14,476 bases of DNA, from NCBI GenBank assembly GCA_007129135.1, contig SKWB01000112.1, positions 1 to 14,476 on the forward strand, in the 5' to 3' direction. Position numbers and translations under genes: made by a program. Below the pieces are notes generated by a model. That model was given only the letters and a program-made list of their open reading frames with translations. It did not search any database and was not told the origin of the DNA. This stretch comes from Halococcaceae archaeon. GTDB lineage: Archaea > Halobacteriota > Halobacteria > Halobacteriales > Halalkalicoccaceae. Within the stretch, counting starts at the first letter, position 1. Every line of letters starts with the position of its first letter. Shown in pieces: positions 1 through 6,094 of this stretch.

Positions 1-653
1 ACGCGGAGACGGGCGAGGAGGAGTGGTCAAGAGAGCTGTTCGGTCGGATCAACGACGGCATCGCCGTCTGGATGGCCTCCGCCGCGGTCGTCACGACCGA
101 GGCCGGGAGGGTCTACGGCGTCTCGGACGCGGGAGCCGGCGTCTTCGAGCACGCACTTCCGGCACGAACCGAAGCCGCGCCGACCGTCGGGAAGGAGTAC
201 GTCTACGTCGGCGCGATGGACGGCTCGGTGTACGCGATCGACCCGAGCGGCACCGGCGACGGGTTCCGAGCGTGGTCGACCTCGGTGGGCGGCTTCGGCG
301 GTCGTGACGGCCTCGCGTACGACCGCGAGCGCGTCTACGCCGCGGCCGGACGCGATCTCGTGGCGCTCGACGCCGAGTCAGGTGCCGAGAGCTGGTCGAC
401 CTCGCTCGGCGAGTCCGCCAGAACCGCCCCGCTCGTGGCCGGCGACACGGTGTTCGTCGGCGGCGAGTCGCTGTTCGCGTTCGACCGAACGGGAGGGACC
501 GGTATCGGACCGCTCCGCTTCGGTACGGAACGCTTCTCCGAGACCTACGGCGAGAGCGTCGGTCGCGGTCCGGTGCTCAACGACGGCGTGCTCTACACCT
601 ACGCGTTCACCGACGGGAACACGCAGTCGCTGCTCGCGCTCGAACCGGCCTGA
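1..653 (+). CDS. PQQ-like beta-propeller repeat protein (5' truncated)
   Basis: The open frame runs in from the window edge (first full codon at base 3) and ends at TGA 651-653, so 216 C-terminal residues are visible. Repeated blade signatures of the PQQ/WD40-like propeller type can be read: ETGEEEWSREL at the very start, GSVYAIDPSG, then DLVALDAESGAESWSTSLG, with short strand pairs such as YVYVGAMDG and DTVFVGGES between them. In this family such blades form an outer-membrane-type scaffold in bacteria or a secreted or lipid-anchored protein in haloarchaea. Cofactor binding is not implied, because most PQQ-repeat proteins bind no PQQ. The N-terminus is outside the window, so a signal peptide or lipobox cannot be judged. 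It converges on deoC with only 11 bp between the stop codons. The family call is fairly secure; the biological role is unknown. Confidence 0.8.
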   Translation, partial: AETGEEEWSRELFGRINDGIAVWMASAAVVTTEAGRVYGVSDAGAGVFEHALPARTEAAPTVGKEYVYVGAMDGSVYAIDPSGTGDGFRAWSTSVGGFGGRDGLAYDRERVYAAAGRDLVALDAESGAESWSTSLGESARTAPLVAGDTVFVGGESLFAFDRTGGTGIGPLRFGTERFSETYGESVGRGPVLNDGVLYTYAFTDGNTQSLLALEPA

Positions 654-664
654 CGGCAGAAGGC

Positions 665-1300
665 TCACTCCGGCGCACCTTCCAGGATCGCCACGCCCGA
701 GGACGCGCCGATCCGTTCGGCCCCGGCCTCGATCATCGCCACCGCCTCCTCGTAGCTCCCGATCCCCCCGCTCGCTTTGACGGGTAAGTACTCCGCGAGC
801 AGCGAGACCGCCTCCCTCGTCGCCCCCCCGGAGGCGAAACCGGTCGAGGTCTTGAGCATCGCCGCGTCGGCCTCGACGACGGCCTCGGCCGCCCGCCGGA
901 CCTCTTTTTCCCCGAGTTCGCTCGTCTCGACGATCACCTTCACGGGGATCGGCACCGCCGCGACGAGTTCGGCGAGCCCCTCGCTCACCCGGTCGTCCTC
1001 GCCCGCGCGGAGCAGACCCCGGTTGAGCACCACGTCGAGTTCGTCCGCCCCGTCGCGCCACGCCTCGACGCCCTCGACCCGTTTCGCCTCCGCCCCGTTC
1101 TGGCCGTGGGGGAAGCCGATCACCGTCGCGAGCGTCACGTCGGGTGCGTGGTCGGCGGCCTCGGCGACGTAGCACGGCGGGATACAGGCGTTCGTACCGT
1201 ACTCGGCGGCCTCGTCGACCACGGAGAGCGCGTCGTCGGGCGTCGTCTCGGGCCCGAGGACGGTGTGATCGATCATCGGAGCCAGCGTCTCGCGATCCAT
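665..1300 (-). CDS. deoC: Deoxyribose-phosphate aldolase
   Basis: This 211-residue protein is a full-length class I aldolase of the DeoC family, which cleaves 2-deoxy-D-ribose 5-phosphate to acetaldehyde and glyceraldehyde 3-phosphate in the cytoplasm. The N-terminal [11 protein letters not shown] (residues 10-20) is the DeoC signature. The Schiff-base lysine is K150 in MLKTSTGF, the second active-site lysine is K175 in VKASGGI, and D89 in DELDVVLN fits the catalytic aspartate. The ATG at 1300 is chosen because the homologous core starts at once and a T5 tract lies 25-29 nt upstream, as expected for a leaderless message. The gene diverges from the DUF63 gene at 1398 and converges on the propeller gene. 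A uridine phosphorylase-type gene lies about 1.9 kb away, so nucleoside-sugar catabolism is the likely setting. Confidence 0.95.
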   Translation of the reverse strand: MDRETLAPMIDHTVLGPETTPDDALSVVDEAAEYGTNACIPPCYVAEAADHAPDVTLATVIGFPHGQNGAEAKRVEGVEAWRDGADELDVVLNRGLLRAGEDDRVSEGLAELVAAVPIPVKVIVETSELGEKEVRRAAEAVVEADAAMLKTSTGFASGGATREAVSLLAEYLPVKASGGIGSYEEAVAMIEAGAERIGASSGVAILEGAPE

Positions 1301-1324
1301 GCACGTGCGATGCGAGGGCGTGAG

Positions 1325-1329
1325 AAAAA
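1325..1329 (-). promoter_or_regulatory. TATA-like box for deoC
   Basis: A TTTTT tract in a GC-rich background lies 25-29 nt upstream of the deoC ATG. This is the position of an archaeal TATA box when transcription starts at or next to the start codon. No start site has been measured. Confidence 0.4.
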
Positions 1330-1397
1330 CCCACGGGGTCAGTCCGCTGGCGCACCGCCACCGGAACGCTCATTGCACGCGAACGACCCGCTCCGAT

Positions 1398-2204
1398 ATG
1401 GTGCTGCCAGAGGGCTTCGCGCTTCCGCCGCCCGCCTACCTCCTCCCGCTCGCGCTCGCGACCCTCCTCGTCTGCGGGGCGCTCTACGCACGCAGACCGC
1501 CCGTCGGCGAACTCACCGTCCTCTCGTTCGCCCCGTGGATGGCCGCCGGCGCGGGCCTCCACGTCCTCTACGTCACCGAAAACGCGCCGCCCGCGCTGGC
1601 CCCGCTGCTCGGCACGCCCGCGGTCTACGTCAGCACGTTCGTCCTCGCGGGGGCGGTCTGGCTGGTCGGAGCCGAGGTCGGATCGGGTCGCGGGGCCTCC
1701 GACCGGGTGCTGGGAGCGGCCGGCCTGCTCGCGGCGCTCCTCGCCGTCCTCTGGGTCCTCGGTGCGGGTCTCGGGGGTCTCGACCCGTTCTGGCCCGCCG
1801 TCGCCGCCGCCGGTTCGGTCGCGCTCACCGCGGCGACCTGGGCCGGCGTCCGTCGTGGGCTCCCCGCGGTCGCGGAGGCGACCGGCCTCGTCGGCCTCCT
1901 GGTGGTGTTCGGACACCTCCTCGACGGCGTCTCGACGGCGGTCGGCGTCGATCTCCTGGGTGCTGGGGAGCGCTCGCCGATCCCGCTCGCGATCATGGAG
2001 TTCGCGGCGGGGCTCACCCCCGCCCTCGGCGGTGGCTGGCTGTTCGTGATCGTGAAGCTCGCAGTCGCGGTCGGCTTCGTCTGGCTGTTCGCCGACTTCG
2101 TCGAGGAGACCCCGGCGGAAGGCTTTCTCCTGCTGGGATTCGTCGCCGCCGTCGGCCTCGGACCCGGCGTCCACAACCTCTTGCTGTTCACGCTCGGCGG
2201 GTAA
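1398..2204 (+). CDS. DUF63 family integral membrane protein
   Basis: This 268-residue, strongly hydrophobic protein has about seven predicted membrane segments, for example around residues 12-30, 43-58, 75-92, 104-124, 162-178, 212-232 and 242-264. The motif HLLDGVSTAVGVDLLGAGER (173-192), followed by a conserved Glu in IMEFA, is typical of the archaeal DUF63 family. That family's function is not known; the conserved polar residues inside membrane segments suggest an enzyme or transporter, but this is inference. The frame is open further upstream, but the stretch before 1398 is hydrophilic and low in family character, so ATG 1398 (MVLPEGFALPPPAYLLPLAL) is taken as the start. The next gene starts 36 bp after the stop with its own TATA-like box. 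The promoter of this gene is not clear. Confidence 0.85.
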   Translation: MVLPEGFALPPPAYLLPLALATLLVCGALYARRPPVGELTVLSFAPWMAAGAGLHVLYVTENAPPALAPLLGTPAVYVSTFVLAGAVWLVGAEVGSGRGASDRVLGAAGLLAALLAVLWVLGAGLGGLDPFWPAVAAAGSVALTAATWAGVRRGLPAVAEATGLVGLLVVFGHLLDGVSTAVGVDLLGAGERSPIPLAIMEFAAGLTPALGGGWLFVIVKLAVAVGFVWLFADFVEETPAEGFLLLGFVAAVGLGPGVHNLLLFTLGG

Positions 2205-2212
2205 CGGACCGG

Positions 2213-2218
2213 TTTTGG
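2213..2218 (+). promoter_or_regulatory. TATA-like box for the 2241 gene
   Basis: TTTTGG lies 23-28 nt upstream of the ATG at 2241, right after the DUF63 stop codon. It suggests a separate leaderless transcript rather than simple read-through. Confidence 0.35.
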
Positions 2219-2240
2219 GCTCTCGAACCTACCGGTCGGT

Positions 2241-2672
2241 ATGGGATCGACGACACTCGTTCGTGGTGCGCTCTCGGGACTGCTCGCCGCGGTCGTGATG
2301 AACCTCCCCATGCTCGCGCAGCGCGACGGGTACCTCCCGGCGTACGTCGCCGCCGGGGCGACGAGCGGCCGCGATCCGACCCGGGTACCGACTCGCGACG
2401 CCGCGATCGCCCACCACGTCGCCGGCGCGCTCGCTGGCGTGCTGTCCGTCCTGCTCGCCCGACCGGTCGCGAAGCTCGCGGGAGAGCGGATCGGAGGGGC
2501 GGTCGCGGTCGTGGGCGTCGTCGCCTTCGTCGACGCGTTCTTCTCGCGGATCGTCTTCTCGCTCCGGGGCGGGGAGATCGTCGCGGACGACGACCGGGCG
2601 AGAGGCGTCCGCGATGGGTGGCGTCGTTCGACGCTCGTCTACGGCCTCGTCCTCTGGCTGGCCCGGCCGTGA
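2241..2672 (+). CDS. Small membrane protein, unrecognised
   Basis: The predicted protein has 143 residues. It opens with a hydrophobic, glycine/alanine-rich segment (about 6-26, GALSGLLAAVVMNLPML), has two further hydrophobic stretches (about 61-73 and 83-107) and a short one near the C-terminus (VYGLVLWLA). Loops carry acidic residues (ADDDRA), normal for haloarchaea. Histidines at 57-58 (AHHVAGALAG) and Asp/Arg residues inside the third segment (VDAFFSRIVF) are the only polar residues that stand out. I do not recognise a named family. The ATG at 2241 is supported by the TATA-like box 23-28 nt upstream. It follows the DUF63 gene on the same strand and converges on the cupin gene, with 19 bp between stops. 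A real coding gene is likely from codon bias and composition; the function is unknown. Confidence 0.7.
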   Translation: MGSTTLVRGALSGLLAAVVMNLPMLAQRDGYLPAYVAAGATSGRDPTRVPTRDAAIAHHVAGALAGVLSVLLARPVAKLAGERIGGAVAVVGVVAFVDAFFSRIVFSLRGGEIVADDDRARGVRDGWRRSTLVYGLVLWLARP

Positions 2673-2691
2673 TGGGGCCTCGACCGCCGAC

Positions 2692-3048
2692 TCAAATCTC
2701 GCTCTCGCCTCGTCTCGCGTAGGAGCTCGGGTTCACCGACGGACCGAAGATCACGAGCAGCGTGAGCTCCTCGGTGATCTCGACGAAGTCGTGCTCGGTC
2801 GCCGGTTCGACGTGGATCAGCTCGCCCGCCTCGACCGGGACCGTCGAGTCCTCCACCCGGAGCGTACCCGATCCGGAGACGACGTAGTAGATCTCGTCCT
2901 CGGCGTGTCGGAGGGTGGGTGGACTCTCCTCGGGCGGATACCTGGCGAGTTCCAGCGTCACCGGGCCCGTATCGAGTACCTCTCGGTGGGCGAGTTCGCC
3001 GGGTTCGAGCCCGTCGAGCAGTTCCGTGAGCGAGACGCTCTGGATCAT
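2692..3048 (-). CDS. Small single-domain cupin protein
   Basis: This 118-residue protein folds as one cupin barrel. Cupin motif 1 is recognisable in LRHAEDEIYYVVSGSGTL, where His, Glu and the closing Gly match metal-binding and turn positions. Motif 2 is in HVEPATEHDFVEI, with the Pro and the last metal-binding His. Such proteins range from sugar isomerases to dioxygenases to ligand-binding regulators, and nothing here picks one of these. The frame is open for another 40 codons upstream, but that part lies in the udp promoter region and does not look like protein, so ATG 3048 (MIQSVSLTELLDGL) is used. TTA, 28-30 nt upstream, may belong to its promoter. It is divergent from the phosphorylase gene at 3167, so shared regulation is possible but unproven. 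Confidence 0.85.
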   Translation of the reverse strand: MIQSVSLTELLDGLEPGELAHREVLDTGPVTLELARYPPEESPPTLRHAEDEIYYVVSGSGTLRVEDSTVPVEAGELIHVEPATEHDFVEITEELTLLVIFGPSVNPSSYARRGESEI

Positions 3049-3137
3049 ACGCGAGCGGTCGGGACTCCAGGCTCCTAACGCTTCGACTGTCGGCGAAACC
3101 CGCGACGGTCTCGCCGGAGAGCGCGGGTACCGACCCG

Positions 3138-3142
3138 TTTTT
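3138..3142 (+). promoter_or_regulatory. TATA-like box for the uridine phosphorylase gene
   Basis: A T5 tract lies 25-29 nt upstream of ATG 3167. The spacing fits a leaderless haloarchaeal promoter and supports 3167 over the longer open frame that extends upstream of it. Confidence 0.45.
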
Positions 3143-3166
3143 GCCCCGACCGGCCGAAGCGCGCCC

Positions 3167-3895
3167 ATGGCGAAACAGCCACACCTGCTCGTCGAACCGG
3201 GCGACCTCCACGAGATCGCGCTGCTCCCGGGCGATCCGGGACGCGTCGACCGGATCGCCGGCCGCTGCGGTGGCTCGGAGCTCGTCGCCGAGAACCGGGA
3301 GTACCGCGTCGTGAACGCCAGCTACGAGGGGGCCGATCTGACGGTCTGTTCGACGGGGATCGGCTGTCCCTCCGCAGCGATCGCGATCGAGGAGCTAGAG
3401 CGGGTCGGTGTGGAGACCGTCATCCGGGTGGGGACCACGGGAGCGCTGCAGGCGGGGATCGAGATCGGCGACATGATCGTCGCGACCGGCGCGGCGAAGG
3501 AGGAGGGCACCACCAGGCGCTTCGAGTCGGTCTCCTACCCGGCGGTGCCCGACTACCGGACGCTCTCGGCGCTGGTCGACGCCGCCGAGGAGCGGGGCGA
3601 GGAGGTCCACGTCGGGCCGATCGCCTCGGACGACGCCTTCTACGTCGAGACCGACGAGTACGTCGCCGACTGGGAGCGCGCGGGGATCCTCTCGGTGGAG
3701 ATGGAGGCCGCAGCGGTCTTCTCGCTCGCTCGCCGGAAGGGGATGGCCGCGGGCGCGATCTGTACGGTCGACGGGAACCTGGTCGAGGGGACTCAGAAGG
3801 GCGAGACCGAGGACGAGGAACTGCCGGAGAGGGCGAAGGACAACGTCGAGCGCGCGATCGACATCTCGCTCGACGCGGTGGCGGCGCTCTCTTAG
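3167..3895 (+). CDS. udp: Uridine phosphorylase / nucleoside phosphorylase
   Basis: This 242-residue protein belongs to the PNP_UDP_1 family, which splits nucleosides with phosphate into base and (deoxy)ribose 1-phosphate. Visible hallmarks are LLPGDPGRV (19-27, phosphate-site loop with R26), TVIRVGTTGAL (84-94, with R87 contacting phosphate) and LSVEMEAAAVF (175-185, ribose-binding Met-Glu). The length matches hexameric bacterial-type Udp. Substrate preference between uridine and purine nucleosides cannot be settled by eye. Overall similarity and the absence of a DeoD-like C-terminal region make uridine the better guess. The start at 3167 is chosen from the TATA-like box and the immediate onset of homology. 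The stop codon interlocks with that of the convergent zinc-ribbon gene. deoC upstream would fit the same catabolic theme. Confidence 0.88.
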   Translation: MAKQPHLLVEPGDLHEIALLPGDPGRVDRIAGRCGGSELVAENREYRVVNASYEGADLTVCSTGIGCPSAAIAIEELERVGVETVIRVGTTGALQAGIEIGDMIVATGAAKEEGTTRRFESVSYPAVPDYRTLSALVDAAEERGEEVHVGPIASDDAFYVETDEYVADWERAGILSVEMEAAAVFSLARRKGMAAGAICTVDGNLVEGTQKGETEDEELPERAKDNVERAIDISLDAVAALS

Positions 3896-4089
3896 AGCAC
3901 CGTGAGTGCGACGAGAAGGATCGAGGCCACGATCAGGACGGTGAGGGCGACGAGTCCCACCCACAGCCAGTCGCGCCCTTCCTCGCCGTCGCCGTGATAC
4001 GGCGAGAGGACGGTGTGGCCACAGGAGCGACAGTTCTTCGGGTTCCGTCGGTGGACCTTCCCACACGCATCGCACTGCCACTTCGACAT
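3892..4089 (-). CDS. Small zinc-ribbon, single-TM protein
   Basis: This 65-residue protein has two CxxC pairs, C6-x2-C9 and C20-x2-C23 (WQCDACGKVH and NCRSCGHT), forming a probable zinc ribbon of the rubredoxin/ribosomal-protein style. A short acidic linker (HGDGEEGRD) follows, then one hydrophobic helix (about residues 43-64) ending at the C-terminus. The likely topology is a cytoplasmic ribbon with a C-terminal membrane anchor. I know of similar tiny haloarchaeal proteins with no assigned role. The ATG at 4089 is chosen because the ribbon begins there; the longer frame upstream is Arg-rich and runs through a hairpin. It is 31 bp downstream of the GHMP gene on the same strand, so it may be the last gene of that operon. 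Confidence 0.8.
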   Translation of the reverse strand: MSKWQCDACGKVHRRNPKNCRSCGHTVLSPYHGDGEEGRDWLWVGLVALTVLIVASILLVALTVL

Positions 4090-4092
4090 ACT

Positions 4093-4114
4093 CGCCCCTC
4101 GCGGTCGAGGGGCG
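4093..4114. repeat. 9-bp perfect inverted repeat in the 31-bp gap before the zinc-ribbon gene
   Basis: CGCCCCTCG, a CGGT spacer and CGAGGGGCG form a perfect 9-bp stem with a 4-nt loop. It lies between the stop of the GHMP gene and the start of the zinc-ribbon gene, ending only 3 nt before that ATG. There is no T-tract, so a classic archaeal terminator is unlikely. An RNA structure controlling translation of the zinc-ribbon gene, or an mRNA processing site, is possible. Confidence 0.6.
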
Positions 4115-4120
4115 TAGCCG

Positions 4121-5083
4121 TTACGACCGTATCCGCGCCCCCTCGTTCCGCGCGCGAACGACCGCGACCGAGCCCTCGACACCCGCCGCCTCGAGCGCGC
4201 GTTCGCCGGCCTCTACCGCCGCCTCCGCACGCTCGTCGTCGGTGACGCCGTAGACGCAGGGACCCCACGAGGACTGGCCGGCTCCCTCGACGGCGGAGGA
4301 GGTGTCGAGCGATCGGACGATCTCCCCGACCGGCGGTCGGTAGACCCCGCCCTGTTCGTCGGCGTACCACGCACCGTTCAACCGACCGACCACGGCGACC
4401 GCCCGCCCGAACGTCCGGAGGTCGCCCTCCGCGACCGACGGGAGCAGTCTGCGGGTGAGGATCTCGGCTATCTCGTCGCCGATCCCCGGACTCGCCCGCT
4501 CGACGACCGAGCGCATGCTCTCGTCCTCGCTCGCACCGTGTTCACCACGTCCCTCGGGGATCACGAGCAGAAACCGCCAGTCGCCCGGAACCGCGTGGCG
4601 GGCGAGGAGCGCGGGAACCCGCCAGTCGTCCTCGTCGGGTGGGCTGGAGGTGAACCGTGTCGTCGGGTGGCCGACGTCGGTCACGAAGCCGCCGGACTCG
4701 AACGTCGAGACGCCGACACCGCTTCGGCCCCCCCGACCGAGGACCGGCGCGGCCGGGCGAACCGCTCCCTCCCGATCGTAGGCCGCCGCGACCGCCGCGT
4801 AGATCGCGAGCGCGAGCTGCGTCCCACTCCCCAGGCCGACGTGTCGCGGGAGGTGCTCTTCGACCGAGACCGAGACGCCCGAGAGGTCGAGCGCGCGGAG
4901 GCTCCGTCGGGCGTAGCGCTCGGCGAGCGGATCGGGCGCGGAGAGCGTCTCCGCGCGTTCGGCGGAGACCGTGAGCGAGGGTCGAGAGAGGGCGACGCCG
5001 ATCCCGCCGTAGAGCCGTTCGTGGGCGAGCGAGAGGTTCTGGAAACCGAAGTGGAGGCGAGCGCCGACGCTGACCCGGGCCAT
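4121..5083 (-). CDS. Beta-RFAP synthase family protein (GHMP superfamily)
   Basis: This 320-residue protein resembles beta-ribofuranosylaminobenzene 5'-phosphate synthase (MptG), which in methanogens joins an aminobenzoate or hydroxybenzoate to PRPP in the first committed step of methanopterin synthesis. The N-terminal ARLHFGFQN (8-16) fits the family. The GHMP loop HVGLGSGTQLALAI (81-94) matches the phosphate-binding motif, GGRSGVGVSTFESGGFV follows in mid-protein, and the C-terminal AGQSSWGPCVYGV is a strong family signature. ATG 5083 begins right at the conserved region. It lies 46 bp downstream of the aldolase gene and 31 bp upstream of the zinc-ribbon gene, all on one strand, so an operon is likely. 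Haloarchaea are generally described as using folate rather than methanopterin, so the true substrate is uncertain and I give no symbol. Confidence 0.82.
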   Translation of the reverse strand: MARVSVGARLHFGFQNLSLAHERLYGGIGVALSRPSLTVSAERAETLSAPDPLAERYARRSLRALDLSGVSVSVEEHLPRHVGLGSGTQLALAIYAAVAAAYDREGAVRPAAPVLGRGGRSGVGVSTFESGGFVTDVGHPTTRFTSSPPDEDDWRVPALLARHAVPGDWRFLLVIPEGRGEHGASEDESMRSVVERASPGIGDEIAEILTRRLLPSVAEGDLRTFGRAVAVVGRLNGAWYADEQGGVYRPPVGEIVRSLDTSSAVEGAGQSSWGPCVYGVTDDERAEAAVEAGERALEAAGVEGSVAVVRARNEGARIRS

Positions 5084-5129
5084 GTGTGGTGATCGTTCCC
5101 CCCGCGAAAGCCGGTTTCGACGGCGGCAA

Positions 5130-5999
5130 TCAGACCGATCGGGCGCGGTCGACCGCCTCGCCGACCGCCGGGTCGTCGGCCTCGGTGAGCGGCGGGCGGA
5201 CCTCGGTGGACTCGATGATCCCGCGGTGGCCGAGCGCAGCCTTCGTCCCGGGGGCGAAGCCGTGGGGGGCCACCGCGGAGAACAGCCCCGCGATCGCCTC
5301 GTGGAGTTCGTCGCCGCGCTCGCCGCTCGGGTCGGAGACCGCCTCGGAGAGCGTTTCGGGCACGGCGTTCGAGAGGGCGTTGATCCCGCCGTCGACACCC
5401 ATCCGGAGCGCCGGAACCAGCAGCGAGTCGTAGCCCTGCGTGACGAGGAACCCCTCGTTCGTCGCGCGAACGACCGAGAGGAGGTACTCCAGATCACCCG
5501 AGGAGTCCTTGATCCCGACGACGCTCTCGTGGGCAGCGAGCGAGGAGACGGTCTCGGGCTCGATCCGCGTCCCGACACACTGCGGGATGTTGTAGAGGAC
5601 GAGCGGGATCGGCGCGTCGTCGGCGACCGATCCGAAGAACCGCTCGTTACCCTCGGGCCCGCTCGCCGTGTGGAAGTACGGCGCGGTGACGAGCGCGGCG
5701 TCCGCTCCCGCCCCCGCCGCGTCGGCGACGAGTCGGGTCGTCTCCTCCACGCTCGGCGACGCGGCCCCCGCGATCACGGGCACCGACGAGCCATCTACGG
5801 TACGCTCGATCACGTGTGTGCGCTCTTCGCGCGTGAGGCTCGCGAACTCGCCCGTCGTCCCACACGGGACGAGCCCGTCGATCCCGCCCGAGAGGAGGTG
5901 GTCGATCAGCGCGGAGAGCGCCTCGTCGTCGATCTCGGTCCCCGAGAAGGGGGTGACCATCGGACAGCTGATGCCGGTCAGTGCGTCGGTGAGGGTCAT
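5130..5999 (-). CDS. DapA/NAL-superfamily class I aldolase, probably a 2-keto-3-deoxy acid aldolase
   Basis: The 289-residue TIM-barrel protein has the superfamily landmarks: [10 protein letters not shown] (47-56) for the substrate carboxylate, Y136 in LYNIPQ as the proton relay and K164 in GIKDSSGD as the Schiff-base lysine. True dihydrodipicolinate synthases usually continue YNVPSRTG, where the Arg binds the aspartate-semialdehyde carboxylate. Here the sequence is [10 protein letters not shown], so that Arg is absent at the expected place. This, together with GTTGEF instead of GTTGES, fits KDG/KDPG-aldolase-like members better. Lysine synthesis therefore should not be assumed, although automatic annotation will probably say dapA. 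ATG 5999 has a good TATA-like box 22-28 nt upstream. The gene is divergent from ilvD across 95 bp and leads the cluster with the GHMP and zinc-ribbon genes. Confidence 0.85.
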   Translation of the reverse strand: MTLTDALTGISCPMVTPFSGTEIDDEALSALIDHLLSGGIDGLVPCGTTGEFASLTREERTHVIERTVDGSSVPVIAGAASPSVEETTRLVADAAGAGADAALVTAPYFHTASGPEGNERFFGSVADDAPIPLVLYNIPQCVGTRIEPETVSSLAAHESVVGIKDSSGDLEYLLSVVRATNEGFLVTQGYDSLLVPALRMGVDGGINALSNAVPETLSEAVSDPSGERGDELHEAIAGLFSAVAPHGFAPGTKAALGHRGIIESTEVRPPLTEADDPAVGEAVDRARSV

Positions 6000-6020
6000 A
6001 CCGGGCGTACGCGGCCCCGG

Positions 6021-6027
6021 ATATAGT
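6021..6027 (-). promoter_or_regulatory. TATA box for the aldolase gene
   Basis: On the minus strand the sequence reads GAAACTATAT, centred about 25 nt upstream of the ATG at 5999. This is the most canonical TATA box in the window and supports a leaderless transcript. Confidence 0.55.
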
Positions 6028-6064
6028 TTCCCCCGTTACGGCCGTCATCGGTCGGATCGCCACC

Positions 6065-6068
6065 GTTA
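6065..6068 (+). promoter_or_regulatory. TATA-like box for ilvD
   Basis: CGTTAAGC places TTAA 27-30 nt upstream of the ATG at 6095. It favours that start over the in-frame ATG at 6089 and the GTG at 6074. It sits back to back with the aldolase promoter in a 95-bp intergenic region. Confidence 0.4.
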
Positions 6069-6094
6069 AGCGGGTGAGGCGGATCGGGATGGGT

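Noticed and set aside
1299..1397. Upstream extension of the DUF63 frame
   Set aside because: It is hydrophilic, covers the deoC promoter and lacks similarity to the membrane family. ATG 1398 is preferred.
378..2174. Long minus-strand open frame of about 600 codons
   Set aside because: It is antisense to the propeller gene and DUF63 and crosses deoC in another frame. The product is Arg/Glu/Gly-rich with no domain, as expected from GC-rich shadow frames.
2915..3166. Upstream extension of the uridine phosphorylase frame
   Set aside because: The extra residues run over the cupin gene and the promoter region and are not family-like. The TATA-like box fits ATG 3167.
5082..6026. Plus-strand open frame opposite the aldolase
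   Set aside because: The aldolase has complete active-site motifs, and the plus-strand translation has none.
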